A stretch of 64,000 bases of DNA from Gnetum montanum. Taxonomy: Eukaryota; Streptophyta; Gnetopsida; Gnetales; Gnetaceae. The translations under genes were made by a program, and so were the position numbers. Location: positions 661,569-725,568 of the forward strand of contig MNCI01029357.1 of NCBI GenBank assembly GCA_015680685.1, written 5' to 3'. The notes under the pieces are model-generated. The model saw only the letters and a program-made list of their open reading frames with translations. It was not told the DNA's origin and searched no databases. This document shows positions 32,890 through 42,384 of the stretch, in pieces (position 1 is the stretch's first letter; every line of letters begins with the position of its first letter).

Positions 32890-33024
32890 GCTCTAGATGA
32901 GGGTGTAGGGCCCATAGAGGGAAGGAATGAGGAACCGATAGAGGACAATGCGGGGGAAGGCAATGCAACAGGAAATAGTGTAGAGACGAAATGCGAAGAT
33001 GATGCAAACATAGATAACCCATGA
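32890..33024 (+). pseudogene. Antisense gene last exon
   Basis: After ATAATGCAG. An intact 44-codon tail, LDEGVGPIEGRNEEPIEDN and then GEGNATGNSVETKCEDDANI, ending at TGA (33022-33024). Strongly acidic. Phase 0 agrees with exon 7. Confidence 0.65.
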
Positions 33025-33179
33025 CCGCATGGGATTTTTTTTTGAAATTTTGAAGTTTCAAAACTTTGTAAAAATTTTGAAAACATTGTCAACAAGCAAA
33101 ATTTTTGAATAAGGAAAAGAATTTTAGAAAAGAAATTGATTTTGCATTAACTTGTGCATTGTGTAAAATTTTCATGCTT
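33025..33179. other. 3' flank of the antisense gene
   Basis: A/T-rich (runs of TTTTGAAA type) and without a frame, as expected for a 3' untranslated region. I see no clear AATAAA; GAATAAGG at about 33105 is the nearest A/T-rich candidate. Confidence 0.35.
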
Positions 33180-33480
33180 TTATGTGCTAGTTTTAGGCCA
33201 TTTTGGGCCATCGCTAGTTTTAGGTCATTTCGGGCCATTGCGTAATATGCCAAAGAGATGATACATTAACAACTTGAACAATGGATAATTGGTAACTTAT
33301 GCTAGTTTTAGGCCATTTCGAGCCTTTGCTAGTTTTAGGCCATTTTGGGCCATAGCTAGTTTTAGGCCATTTCGGGCCATTGCTAGTTTTAGGCCATTTT
33401 AGGCAATTACGTAACATAGTTTTAGGCCATTCCGAGCCATAGCATAACATAGTTTTAGGCTATTTCGGGCCATAACGTAG
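33180..33480. repeat. Hairpin-unit array 1 of element A, GGCC type
   Basis: About nine units of TAGTTTTAGGCCATTTCGGG followed by CC and variants with ATTTTG loops. Each can pair GGCC with GGCC across six bases. Several units run head to tail at 27-28 bases (33300-33410); others are separated by GCGTAACATGCC-like spacers. Confidence 0.8.
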
Positions 33481-33598
33481 CATGCCAAAAGGATGGTATG
33501 TCAACAAAACAAAAAGCAGTGAATGTACAAGGGATAGCAATTAGGAAGGAAGTAGCGGGGTTGCTACGCTATGATTGTGGGTTGAGCGGAACGTAAGG

Positions 33599-34525
33599 TT
33601 AAGGTTTTTTGCTAGGGCCCTCGTCCACATCATTGTCCCCTGCATAGAAGGGAAACTCAACCCATGCACTTTCATTTTGGAGACCAGCTTGCTGAGCTGA
33701 TTCTCCCGCTGGATGTTCAGTGTATGCATAAGAAGGTGCTTCATTCTCATAGGTTACGACCTCTGAGCCCTGCTCCATGTCTATGTTACTGATTACTTGG
33801 GCTGCTACTTCGTCACCATGGATCACCACCTCCTTGACCATGTATGGTAGGTGGATTTCTTGATGTATGGGTGAGGAGACAACCCTAAGTTATGCTAACC
33901 ATGATCTCCCCAAGATTAGGTTAAACTAGGGCATTTCCTCAATCACGTTGAACATCATGTTTGTGGCAAACTAGTCCCCTGCTATGAAGTCTATGTGAAC
34001 CATGCCCTTCACCAGGACGTGTACATCGTTGAAAGACCTTAGGCACAACGTTGTTGTGGGTTTGATATGGTTGACCAAGCTAAACTTGTCCACAATAGGG
34101 AAGGGGTTGATGTTCGTGGTAGCCCCATCATCAATGTGTATCCTTCAGATCTGGTGTTGGCCTACCCAAATTGTGATGAAAAGGGATGCTATCGTCACCT
34201 CCACAAACCCTAAACCCTTAGGAATTGGAGGCTCATTGGGCAGGGCCAAAGAGGGGTTCCTAAGGAGCTCGCAGTAGCGTTGATGTCTCTTGATTCCGTC
34301 TTCCGACATCTGCTTATATTGGATGTGTCTCACTGCCAATAGCTGCTTCAGAATTTCTGAAGGCTTGAGAGGCAGTGGGGTGTACTTTGAGTGATCTTTA
34401 CGCTCAAAGTTTGGCTTGGGTTGTGCAAATGTCTCAGGTGTGGGTACTGGAGGTTGTGGCCCATCCCTGTTTGGGCACAAGGTTAGATGCGGGTATGGCC
34501 ACTTTCTTGTTGTTCTTGTTACCAT
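33599..34525 (-). pseudogene. Element A gag C-terminus and protease
   Basis: One minus-strand frame. From 34525: QPKPNFERKDHSKYTPLPLK, RYCELLRNPSLALPNEPP, VEVTIASLFITIWVG, then RIHIDDGATTNINPFPIVDK with the DDGA active site, SFNDVHVLVKG, FNLILGRSWLA and SPIHQEIHLPYM, then an Asp/Glu-rich tail ending EGPSKKP before the GGCC array. Several stops. The gag core (34930-35560) is in another frame, and in B the shift falls at a different place, so indel decay is more likely than programmed shifting. Confidence 0.8.
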
Positions 34526-36060
34526 TGTTACTAGGTCTGGGCTTGGCTTCGGTCGCCACAGTGGCCACTGTGGTTATTGGGATCTTACCCTTGTCCTTCC
34601 TTGTGAAGGTCTTTTTGTAGGTGACGTAGGCTGGGTCTTTGCTTACCTCAGCCTAGTCTTGTATGCTCTTAGTCTGAACGAAGGCTTGACTAAGAGTGCA
34701 AGGGGCGAGGTAGTACAGTTTAGACTTGATGAAGTCATTCACTTCACCCTTAAAGACAGCCAGCAAGTGGGCCTCCACTATGGGCTCGGGGATTTTGTTA
34801 AGGGTTGCACTCCATCGCTAGATGAATTTCTAGACTGGTTCCAGAGTGTCTTGCTTCATGCTCATCAACTGGTCCAGTGTGGTTTCTGCCTTCAAGTTAT
34901 AATTGAAGCACATCACAAACTAGGTTAGAAGCTATTCTAGAGTTGAAATGGATGAGCATGGCAGCATGCGGTACCAATCCAGGGCTTTCACGGCTAGGGA
35001 TATAGCAAAGACACAGATAATTGTGTGCGGCCATTTTTGCAACAGAAGTGATTCAGACCTAAAGGTAACAAGATGTGCATTGAGATCTCCCTCTCCATCA
35101 TATTTCGTGAAGTGTGGGAGAGACATCCCTGGGGGTAATGTTAGAGCAGGGATTATAGGCTTGATGTGATCATCTTGGTAAAAGTCCATGACTTGTACCA
35201 TGTCAGACCCAACAGCTTTGAGGCGTTTTATTTCCTTGGTGAGGGTTTGGATAAGCTCGAATGCTTGATCCAAACCTTGCGATGGTGTGGATGGTTGGGG
35301 ACCTGCTGAGGTAGCTTCCACCTATGTAATGGCAGGGCTAGCGGTGTGACCCATTGGTGGTACTGTTGGGATAGCCCCCACGAATGGTGCTGCTTGCATT
35401 GTCCACCACTCGGTAGGTGGTGCTGTTGGAGCAGCAACCGTCATTTGGGCCACTGAATAGATCGCTTGTGTCGTCGGCGGGATAGACCATAGCCCCGTGT
35501 TGGGTTGTACCGTTTGTGGGGTTTGGTAGGTTTGAGGGCAAACATAATGAGACATCTATGACGGTTGTGGAATAGGCGAAGAAGTGAATGGGATCCACCA
35601 TGTGGACGGGCCTAGGCCCACCATAGTGGTGGAACTGATGTGAACGTAGGAATTGAAACAGAGGTTGCGTACGATTGTAAAGTAGGTACAACATGAGCAT
35701 GCGATAGGGTAGCCGTGCTTGGTGTGTGATGTACTATAGGAATGGACTGATGAATAGTCTGCAGAGGCATAGTTGCTACAAATGAAATAGGGGAATAAGG
35801 GCATTGATACATCAGGAAGGTGACATGGCTACCCATTGCAGCTATAGTCGTAGGCTACGGGAGCGTAGGCGTGATGACAAAGGGAGCAGTGACAGACAAC
35901 GGATTGGCCTAGAATGAATGGGTAGGAGGGATAGGAATGGGATTGGCTTGAACTCCCTCATCGGATTGGGAATCGAGTTCCTCCTGTCCGTCATGGAAGG
36001 CATCATCCTGGTTAGATGCTATGTTGTTGCTCCCTAAGCCTAGCCAACTAGGTTAACTGG
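34526..36060 (-). pseudogene. gag: Element A gag
   Basis: Minus-strand frame with a Pro/Thr/Ala-rich N-terminal extension (QTPQTVQPNTGLWSIPP, VAAPTAPPTEWWT), then a stop, a helix FELIQTLTKEIKRLKAVG, DFYQDDHIKPIIP, LTLPPGMSLPHFTKYDGE, DLNAHLVTFRSESLLLQ, AISLAVKALDWYRML, and further on AVFKGEVNDFIKSKLYYL and LSQAFVQTK. KYDG...DLNAHL and W-Y-x2-L are standard gypsy gag landmarks. The start codon is unclear because the N-terminal region is repetitive and frameshifted. Confidence 0.8.
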
Positions 36061-36484
36061 TCTAGAAGCCTTTGGTTTGCCTGTGTCAAAGGTATGGAAA
36101 CCTCAGGAGTGGGAACAAACTCCTTCCTGTTGTAGTAAGCAAACTAGAAACTACGTTTGTCTTTAAGTTCATGTACATCCAAAGGCAAGTTTTCCTAAAC
36201 CTTTGCACAGAGGAAGCTATAGCACTCATGTTGCTGTGCCAAACCCTAAGGTCCCCGGTTTTGGATCCTGAGGGATCGACGTGTTTCCAGCATTGGGTTT
36301 AGCATTTTTTCAGCACCAGTGATGCCTTTAACCATGATGGGAACCTAAAAATTGAAGGTATTAGCAAAAGTAGTTGCGGAAGTCATTGTTACTAAGCTAG
36401 GCAGTTTTGCAAACGTGAAAAGCAAGGAAATTGGAAAACTTAACAATTTTGCGCACGAGAAGAGCAAAGAAGTTAGTAAGAAAT

Positions 36485-36795
36485 CAAAAAGGCTTTATGT
36501 CTTGATGGGTTCCCGAGGAACCATCGAGGTGACCGATCTATACCACACGATGCATAAAAAATCACAAAAGGATGTCACGTTTATGCTAGTGCGTGATAGG
36601 GTACAGAACATGTGTAAGACTATCGTAAGATAGGCAAGTCAACTAGTAATCAGAGGCTTTATGTCCTGTAGGGTTCCCATGGAACCATCAAGGCAACTGA
36701 TCTGCATTGCATGATGCGTAAACAACCATAGATGAGTGTCAAGTTTAATTCATATTAGGGTGAAGAAGGCTTACAGGACTACCGTGAGACGCGGA
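36485..36795. repeat. 163-bp tandem duplication in the leader of element A
   Basis: The stretch from 36485 (AAGGCTTTATGTC, GGTTCCCGAGGAACCAT, then GATGCATAAA) recurs from 36648 with AGGCTTTATGTC, GGTTCCCATGGAACCAT and GATGCGTAAA. GGTTCCCGAGGAACC is itself a near-perfect inverted repeat. Position between primer-binding site and gag suits a packaging or dimerisation leader; that is inference. Confidence 0.7.
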
Positions 36796-36806
36796 AAAGG
36801 CACCAA

Positions 36807-36826
36807 AGGCCCTCCTTTTAGTGCCA
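36807..36826 (-). other. Primer-binding site of element A
   Basis: TGGCACTAAAAGGAG on the minus strand, seven bases after the 5' LTR end. Two transitions from element B. Confidence 0.7.
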
Positions 36827-36833
36827 TAAAAAC

Positions 36834-38431
36834 TATAGCAACCGAAAACATTGGTGGCTGGAAAACACTAAGCGGTCGTCGGCCATTGACAATCTTAACC
36901 CTGTTCCCGCAGGAGGGCCATGCTAGATGGGACAGAAACGGGGCATCCTGAATGATCTAGTCGATCAGACAGGAACTTAGTCGATGTTAATATAACCTTT
37001 TGCAACATGTAATTTGAAAATGAGACTGATAGCATGAAGTAATGCTTAAACGTAAAAAAGGTAGAAAGACAGTGTAAAATGAAATAGTAAACAAGAGGCA
37101 AAGTAAAAATGTAGTTAGAAAAATGCACCGCTTCAAAGCTATGACCTCGCTCTATCAAGATGGATACAATCGGTTGCACAACATTGAGAAGTGTAGAGAT
37201 CTCGAGAGTAAACAAGATGCGTAGAGTAAGGCAGCTATGTGCGTGAATGCGTACTCAGGCATTTATAATGCGAAGTGCTACCAAGGTGGTAGAAAAGAGC
37301 AGAACAGGATGCCAACTGAAAGTGCTAACTATTTACAATGTCAAAACAGAAAGCTTACAATTCTCAAGGTTATAGTGCTAACTTTTTGCTCATCATCCAA
37401 CCAGACTGTTAGCCGAGCAAATTGCCAAGGAAATAGACTGGGAACTGAAAAGCTACAAAGGGAGTCCCTTAAATCAAAAAGTTTGAAAAAAGGGATCTAT
37501 TTAAGCGTCGCTCATTGGGGTATTTATAGGACCAAGGATGCATGAAAGATGTTCTTTGAACACCATGCGCCCTAGGCTTATGCTGACCTATCTATACTGC
37601 ACATGCCTGTATAACCGTTGGCCGAGCCTACCATGCCATAATTACGAGCCTGCCACGTCATAATTGCGCTGTCAGAGCAATGGTGCAATTAGGTGAGGTG
37701 AATTGATGTCACGTAACGGCTTGCCATGTTTTGCTATGATTTGTAGTGTAGAATGTTTGGCATGGCGTAGCATCTTGTTACGCTGTGCTATGCTACACAA
37801 CGTAGCGTAGCCACCGATTTGAAGCAAGAAACTTGCATTGTGTTCTGCTACATGTATTGGAAACCCTTGAAGCGCCCTAACTGTTTCTCGCATTTTAGCC
37901 ATGCTATGCTATGCTGCATAGCGTATCATAGCGTAGTAGCTGGCCTTAGTCACAAAAACGTTACCAATCTGCAAACTTTGCCTTTTGCACTGTGAAACAT
38001 GCGAACTTGCTGATCCCGCCCTTCGAGTTGCCTTCTGTCACTTTCATAGAATTGCTACGCCTCGTTGCGCTTTGTAGCTTAGTGTAGCGTAGCAGCAAAC
38101 ATGACTTGATTTTGCCAAGTTCGCCACTTTCTGACGGAAGGAGACATTGCCGAAGGGCATTGAACTCGAGCGAGGGGACTGATTATCTAGCTTTTTCTAC
38201 ATTGTGCTACACTGCGTAGCGTAGCGTAGCACTGTGCTTCTACAAAAGTCTTTTGAACTTTTCTATGCTACATGGTGTAGCATAGCGTAGCAAAACTCCT
38301 TGACTTAGAAAACTTGCTGAAGTGGACAGTTTGAAAATCAGAGCATCCATCTCTTGAAGAACTATCGTCATGCTACGCGAATTGCAAAGACTTGGTGAAG
38401 CAAGCATGCCTTCAAATTTTGGGGTGTTTCA
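36834..38431 (-). mobile_element. Element A 5' LTR
   Basis: 1598 bp, paired with 10380-11978; the TATA box is at 37521-37530 and the GCTACG hairpins at about 37735-37815, 37895-37945, 38050-38095, 38195-38235 and 38270-38300. The outer U5 end starts TA rather than TG, one transition. Confidence 0.92.
37521..37530 (-). promoter_or_regulatory. TATA box in A 5' LTR
   Basis: Plus-strand TATTTATAGG. This is the copy that would drive the A transcript. Confidence 0.6.
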
Positions 38432-38436
38432 CTGCC
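38432..38436. other. Target-site duplication of element A, right
   Basis: CTGCC against CTGCT at 10375-10379. Confidence 0.65.
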
Positions 38437-39690
38437 ATGATAAGATATGAATTCAATGCTACACAAGATACGAGTCACAATTATATGAACAATGAGATGA
38501 GACAAATTATAGAAGGGATTGCAGAGATTGGGACATGAGGTAACTGACCTAGGGCATAATGAATCCTGAGTGTAGGGCATGATTAATGTGTCATTAGCCT
38601 ATTGCTCCAAAATCAAGACCAAGTACATTTCTTTGATCAGTGATATCGCATTGTTTCATCCCATGATGGACAATCATAAGAGCATCATGACAGCAAGGTA
38701 TACAATCACTTGACGTTTTGTTAAAGGGAGGAGTGATTTGGAATTTCTTTGTGGCACATTTGTTTTTATCTGGCCACTTTGGCACACTTTCTCTTCTCTC
38801 TTCTTCTTTAAGCATTCTACCATCAGGCATGGGTGCATGTCTTTCCAGTGGGACCCCCTAGAATAGCATTGGGATTTTTCTTGCTTTTTTTTATTGAGTG
38901 CCTTTATTATTCTTACTCCTATTTTTCATCAGATCTACAAGGATCTTGGTACAACCAGGCTACATGATAACTCCTATAAATGTCACCAAAGAGAATCCAC
39001 AAGTCCCATTGATGTTGCACCTTGGCCATTCCCTCTTAGTCCATCATTTTTCACTTTGTGCATAATGAGCACAAAATTACTTTAAGTTTTAATGATGTCA
39101 AGAATATCATCATACCCAGAGTAGAACCTATTATTAATAGAATGGGAGGGTGGATGTGATGGGCTCACTATCCAAATAATTAGCCACCTGAGACTTGATA
39201 GCATAGAACAACACCTCAACCAACGAGTCACATGAATGTTTTATTCATAGATGAGATTACCCATAAAAATATAAAATAATAAATAAAAAGATAAAACAAC
39301 AAATTGAAAGATGAAAAACTAAAAAACAAAAATTGTAAAATTAAAGAAAAGGAAAAACATTTATTAATTCTGTTTGTTAGAATGGGGGATGTCCCCCATA
39401 TCTAAACTTTTGATCTAGCTGAGAATTAATAAATGGAATGGTTGGATCCATGCATTTTAGAAATATTGGGACCTAGTCATAGCCAAACCATTGGGTGTCT
39501 TTTGATGTGGTGGTTGGAATGTACCCAAATTGGGGTGCACACACTATATTAAAGTTGACATAGTTGGGAAAGTTAGAAGATGAGTTTAATTGATACGAAG
39601 TTGACCCACTATGGCACCCTTGATCGTAAGATGGTATGCGAGGATCGATATGTCTCTCTACGTGGCTATATTCATTGGGTCACATAGTTT
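38437..39690. other. Non-coding interior of element D, right of A
   Basis: A minus-strand frame of 78 codons at 38594-38830 (MPDGRMLKEEERRESVPKWP, later CIPCCHDALMIVHHG) has two close Cys and His residues but no family that I recognise. An A-rich run at 39265-39360 resembles the A-rich spacers of Athila-type elements. No RT or integrase motif. Confidence 0.45.
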
Positions 39691-39699
39691 TTGGAGTAT

Positions 39700-41400
39700 T
39701 GATTAATGGCCCTGATAAGATAACACGAGGCATTGGGTTTGAGGAGGAAAATGCACCACAATGTTGAACTTGTGCTGAGTGGGAGGATGCAGTGGTCTCG
39801 GAACTATGTTGTCCCTTTCTACAGTCATGTCTAAAGAAGGGACGCCTTCAATATTGTGGAGGATTCCCACTACTGTTGATAGTAGTAACAAAAGTAACGT
39901 TTGTGGGTTGGTGCTGTGATGCAAAACCTTTTGGTAGAATTGGTGGCGATGTAGAAGGAGGTGAAGGATAAGAATATTGAGGGTGAGAAGAAGTGTAAGA
40001 CACATGAGGTGGTGATTGTGTTGGATAGGATATTGATTGATAATATCTAGGAGAATGATAACAATGTGACAAGATAGAAGATGTTGACCTAGTTGGGGAA
40101 ATATGATGTTGAACCTAATAAGTGCTTAGGTTCAGATGATATGAAGGGTGTGACCAATTTGAGGGTGGCCTCCCCCACAACTGGGATTTTTGCCACTGTG
40201 ATTGAACACATTATTTTTGTACAAACTCTGGATGTAACATTCTTCCCCAATGATCATGTAAATGTGACAAGATTGGGCATTGACCTTTGGGGTGATTGTA
40301 CAAGAAAATGTTACATTGATACATATGATTAGGAGTTGAGTTCTTATTCTCTTCAACCCTTCTTTTCGATTGTCTAGTGGTGTTCTATCCTGTTTCTTGG
40401 TTTGTCATGGTTCTACCTCTAATAGTGTTGGCATATTCTCCACATTTTTCATGTATCCATTCCATCATCTTATTGATCTTTGCCTCAATTTCATTCAATG
40501 ATTATAGTATTGGCAAAGATAATTCCACCTCTTTGAGGTAAGTTGATTTCTCCTCTTCATGATTATGGACCTTTGCTAATCCAAGATTTTGGTCCTGTTG
40601 AGAGTTTTCAACATTCTCCCACTTAGCCATTTCTCCTTCTTCTTTTGCTACCCGCTTAATAAGCTCTTGGAATTAATTGGTTCATAGCTCATACAGTTGA
40701 CCTTGGGCATACATCCCTAGGGTCTCCCTTGTCTCATTACAGAGCCCATCCATGATGTGATAGATTAGCCTTTCCTCGGAGAACCCATGGCCTAAGTAGC
40801 TGTTTAACAATGCATAATATCTTTCTAAGGCCTTGTCCAAGGGTTCATGTTGTGCTTGTTTCCACTCTTGGATTTGTTTCCTCAAAGCTGACACTCTTGC
40901 ATAGGTTTGATATCTTTCATTGAAGAGTTCTACCATTGTCGGCCAACATCGAATTGATTTTGGTCTTAAGGACTAGTACCATACTTTTGCTTGGCCAACA
41001 AGTGTTGTAGGAAAGAGCTTATGTTTTTACCACCCATTATCAATATTGTTCCATACATAGGCATCATGGAAGGCTTGTAAATGATGTTGTGGATCTAAAT
41101 CATAGCCTCTTGGGAATTTGGGAAAGTTGTTTAAATCAAGCTTGGGTAGACGACTTTCCTTACGATGCCTGCAGGATATTTGAATAGCCTCTTGCATATG
41201 CATTAGGCTCTTCGTGGATAGTAGGGGTTCATCATCACTAGGTAGGTTATGAATTTGGGAGTTGGGACGATGTTGTCTTCATTTATGTACATAGGAGACC
41301 CCTGCATCAAATTGAGTACTCCAAACTTTATCTTCATCATCATATAATTCGTTGGTTCTCTAATGAATTGCCTTACTAGTCGTTGCATTATCATAGTCTT
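39700..41400 (-). pseudogene. gag: Element D gag
   Basis: Minus-strand pieces: PKFPRGYDLDPQHHLQAFHD, FPTTLVGQAKVWY, MVELFNERYQTYARVSALRK, IQEWKQAQHEPLDKALERYY and FSEERLIYHIMDGL, the layout of a retrotransposon gag (capsid) domain. After several stops there is a Lys/Glu region and a Ser/Pro/Tyr-rich tail at 39848-40072 (SYPSPPSTSPPILPKGF). At about 40290 NHPKGQCPI may belong to a metal-binding or linker segment. At least one frameshift lies between 41394 and 40936. Confidence 0.75.
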
Positions 41401-41527
41401 GTGAGAAGGACATTGTTGTGAAATTGTGTGTGACTTATTTGCAATTATTTCTTTCTCAAAGATATATCGTTAATACTTTGTTATAGCGATCTTGTATGAT
41501 ATAAATAATCTAAATAACTAGCATTGT

Positions 41528-41545
41528 CCTTGGCAACGGTGCTAA
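41528..41545 (-). other. Primer-binding site of element D
   Basis: TAGCACCGTTGCCAAGGA on the minus strand directly after the 5' LTR. It differs by a few transitions from the TGGCGCCGTTGCCGGGGA site usual in Athila elements. Confidence 0.6.
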
Positions 41546-42379
41546 TGATGAGTGGTGAGGTACCCCTACACTCAACCATAAGAATATGAATGTTCACACA
41601 TGATCCGATTGAACTCCGTAGATGGGCTAGTTGTGGTATTTAGATAATTACACATTGATCGCAGTTCATTATCTTCCCACATGGAATAGTATTTGCTTTG
41701 TCACATATGGTTTAGTCCAGAGTGAGGTGTATGATGTGGTCCTAACCTAGTGCTACTCCTAGAGGCAATGTAAAATAACTTTGATTAACCTATGAAGGAA
41801 AGGGTGAAGAGAGTCTAAGCTAGCTTAAGTGCGATGAGCATTTGTCCCTTAATCATCCATACACATCTTAGACCTCATGTACTATTACTGGGATTACCAA
41901 GCGCATGTCCTAGGTACGCTACTGGGATACCAAGTAGTCACACTTAAATGCTCATGATTAAGTCATACTCATTCCACGTTTAATAACATGGATAGGAGAG
42001 GAAGGTTAAGAGATATTAAGTAAGAAAGCAATAAATAGAGTTAAACTAAGTGATTGCTGCAATAATGAAGTAATCTCGATCTTTATTGCTGGTCATGTGC
42101 ATGTCCAAGTATGTCACACTCAAATAAAGGTTCTGTACAATTACAACCATCACACTACGGGCATGCACTAGGGGAAAGGGTTGAGAGGAATTGAAATTGA
42201 CAAAAAGATCCTACTCTAACACTAACTTTTCCTATGACTTTCCCTTGCCCCCCATTGTGTATTTATAGGCTCACACAGAAACCACAATATCGCATATTTG
42301 ATATTGTTAGTGAGGCCACGATATTGTGTACCCGATATCAAGGGTCTAATATTGGAGCCTGACAAATCATGGTTCATCA
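41546..42379 (-). mobile_element. Element D 5' LTR
   Basis: 834 bp, exactly the length of its partner at 6668-7501. TATA at 42262-42271. GATATC/GATATTG words at 42282-42350. Confidence 0.9.
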
Positions 42380-42384
42380 AAAAG
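42380..42384. other. Target-site duplication of element D, right
   Basis: AAAAG against GAGAG at 6663-6667, two G to A differences. Confidence 0.5.

Larger units (their letters stand above)
16743..33024 (+). pseudogene. Antisense multi-exon gene inside element A
   Basis: Plus-strand gene, opposite to A, between A's protease and RT. Proposed exons: 16743-16868; 17453-17607 joined to 29447-29700 once B and one TSD copy are removed; 29784-30073; 30158-31208; 31341-31670; 31764-31877; 31990-32801; 32890-33024. Donors include GTGAGT (29701), GTAAGT (30074), GTGAGT (31671), GTAGGT (31878) and GTTAGT (32802); acceptors are AG after pyrimidine-rich or TGCAG ends. Intron phases agree across junctions if one frameshift near 30260 is allowed. 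Total about 1,090 codons. The product would have a central region similar in style to plant-mobile or plant-transposon domains, a poly-Glu tract, a coiled coil and an acidic tail. Identity unknown. Several stops make it non-functional here. Confidence 0.7.
10380..38431 (-). mobile_element. Element A: Tat-lineage Ty3/gypsy retrotransposon with antisense gene
   Basis: Bounded by LTRs of 1599 and 1598 bp ending GGGGTGTTTCA. Minus-strand order: 5' LTR, primer-binding site TGGCACTAAAAGGAG, leader with a 163-bp tandem duplication, gag, protease, hairpin-unit array, an antisense spliced gene (with B inserted in its exon 2), a second array, RT, RNase H, archaeal-type RNase H, integrase, a third array, polypurine tract, 3' LTR. 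The second RNase H is the hallmark of the Tat lineage. Without B the element is about 16.2 kb. Pol keeps one frame but has about 19 stops, so the copy is dead. Confidence 0.9.
6668..42379 (-). mobile_element. Element D: non-autonomous LTR retrotransposon, hosts A, B and M
   Basis: Bounded by two 834-bp LTRs with identical ends (TGATGAGTGG...TTCATCA). On the minus strand the order is 5' LTR (41546-42379), primer-binding site, gag (about 39700-41400), non-coding DNA, then after removal of A the 3' ORF (7691-9352), polypurine tract and 3' LTR (6668-7501). No RT, RNase H or integrase was found on either side of A, so D (about 7.7 kb without A) seems to have needed enzymes in trans. Its primer-binding site resembles that of Athila elements, and its 3' ORF has a counterpart in the Athila-like element G. 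Confidence 0.85.

Noticed and set aside
33180-33480. CRISPR-like or satellite array
   Set aside because: Units are irregular in spacing, have no unique spacers and occur within a plant retrotransposon. They are hairpin units of the element.
33599-35560. Gag and protease of A in different frames, suggesting programmed frameshifting
   Set aside because: In B the change of frame falls at a different place: the KD-x-SKYT block is in the protease frame in A but in the gag frame in B. Random indels explain both.
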